Source: Betaproteobacteria bacterium (GTDB taxonomy: Bacteria; Pseudomonadota; Gammaproteobacteria; Burkholderiales; UBA9220). Taken from it: 6,673 nucleotides of DNA. Under the pieces are notes generated by a model. That model was not told where the DNA came from and did not search any database. It was given only the letters and a program-made list of their open reading frames with translations. Shown here piece after piece: positions 6,557 through 6,673 of this stretch. The position numbers and the translations under genes are program-made. Each line of letters begins with the position of its first letter. The first letter of the stretch is position 1. Location of the stretch: assembly GCA_003519965.1 (NCBI GenBank), contig DOVS01000007.1:1-6673 (forward strand), written 5' to 3'.

Positions 6557-6673
6557 TCAAACCAGACGGCCAGGAATTTCTGGCGTCGGGCAGGCCACGT
6601 CGGCGTTCTGCGCACGATGACGCAAGGCATGATCGGCCAGCACTAAGGCCAGCATCGCCTCGGCGATGGGTGT
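6557..6673 (-). CDS. aroC: Chorismate synthase, C-terminal end, cut by window edge
   Basis: The last 38 codons and stop (TGA at 6559-6557) of a gene entering from the right edge. The visible residues [20 protein letters not shown] followed by AQNADV match the highly conserved C-terminal helix of chorismate synthase (E. coli [25 protein letters not shown], recalled). After it comes a short variable tail, [12 protein letters not shown]. The enzyme converts 5-enolpyruvylshikimate-3-phosphate to chorismate using reduced FMN, the last shikimate-pathway step, in the cytoplasm. The FMN and substrate-binding parts lie outside the window, so the assignment rests on the tail alone. The motif is distinctive, and aroC next to this permease fits betaproteobacterial gene order as I recall it. 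Confidence 0.88.
   Translation of the reverse strand, partial: TPIAEAMLALVLADHALRHRAQNADVACPTPEIPGRLV

Noticed and set aside
1..6673. CRISPR arrays, tRNA or rRNA genes, insertion sequences, phage or defence genes
   Set aside because: No regularly spaced direct repeats, no RNA gene signatures, no transposase or integrase motifs and no defence-type domains were seen on either strand.

Overview
The window is GC-rich bacterial DNA in which every convincing gene lies on the minus strand, so transcription runs from high to low coordinates. Gene content and order (aroC end, MFS permease, leuC, small entericidin-type lipoprotein, leuD, leuB, asd, then a second asd-like gene) match the leucine/aspartate-semialdehyde neighbourhood of Betaproteobacteria. 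Pseudomonas has a related arrangement. The LeuC N-terminus and the lipoprotein between leuC and leuD favour a betaproteobacterium. This assignment rests on recalled family and synteny knowledge, not on a search.

Layout from right to left: the last 38 codons of chorismate synthase (aroC) enter from the right edge. About 570 bases follow with no recognisable gene. They are rich in short GC inverted repeats and hold one unconvincing Arg-rich open frame. Next is a 12-helix-type MFS permease of the HcaT/phenylpropionate-permease kind. After a 62-base AT-rich gap with a candidate promoter comes the cluster leuC, ecn-like, leuD, leuB, asd and usg-like, with gaps of at most about 60 bases and three start/stop overlaps. 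The usg-like gene runs off the left edge.

LeuC and LeuD form isopropylmalate isomerase and LeuB is the following dehydrogenase. They supply steps 2 and 3 of leucine synthesis, while step 1 (leuA) is outside the window. Asd makes aspartate semialdehyde for lysine, diaminopimelate, threonine and methionine. AroC closes the shikimate pathway. The region is therefore mostly housekeeping amino-acid biosynthesis.

I did not find a convincing new system. The points most worth a second look are an approximately 20-residue insertion in LeuC, a four-codon mini-frame linking the asd stop to the usg-like start, the lipoprotein embedded in the isomerase genes, and the palindrome-rich gap before the permease.
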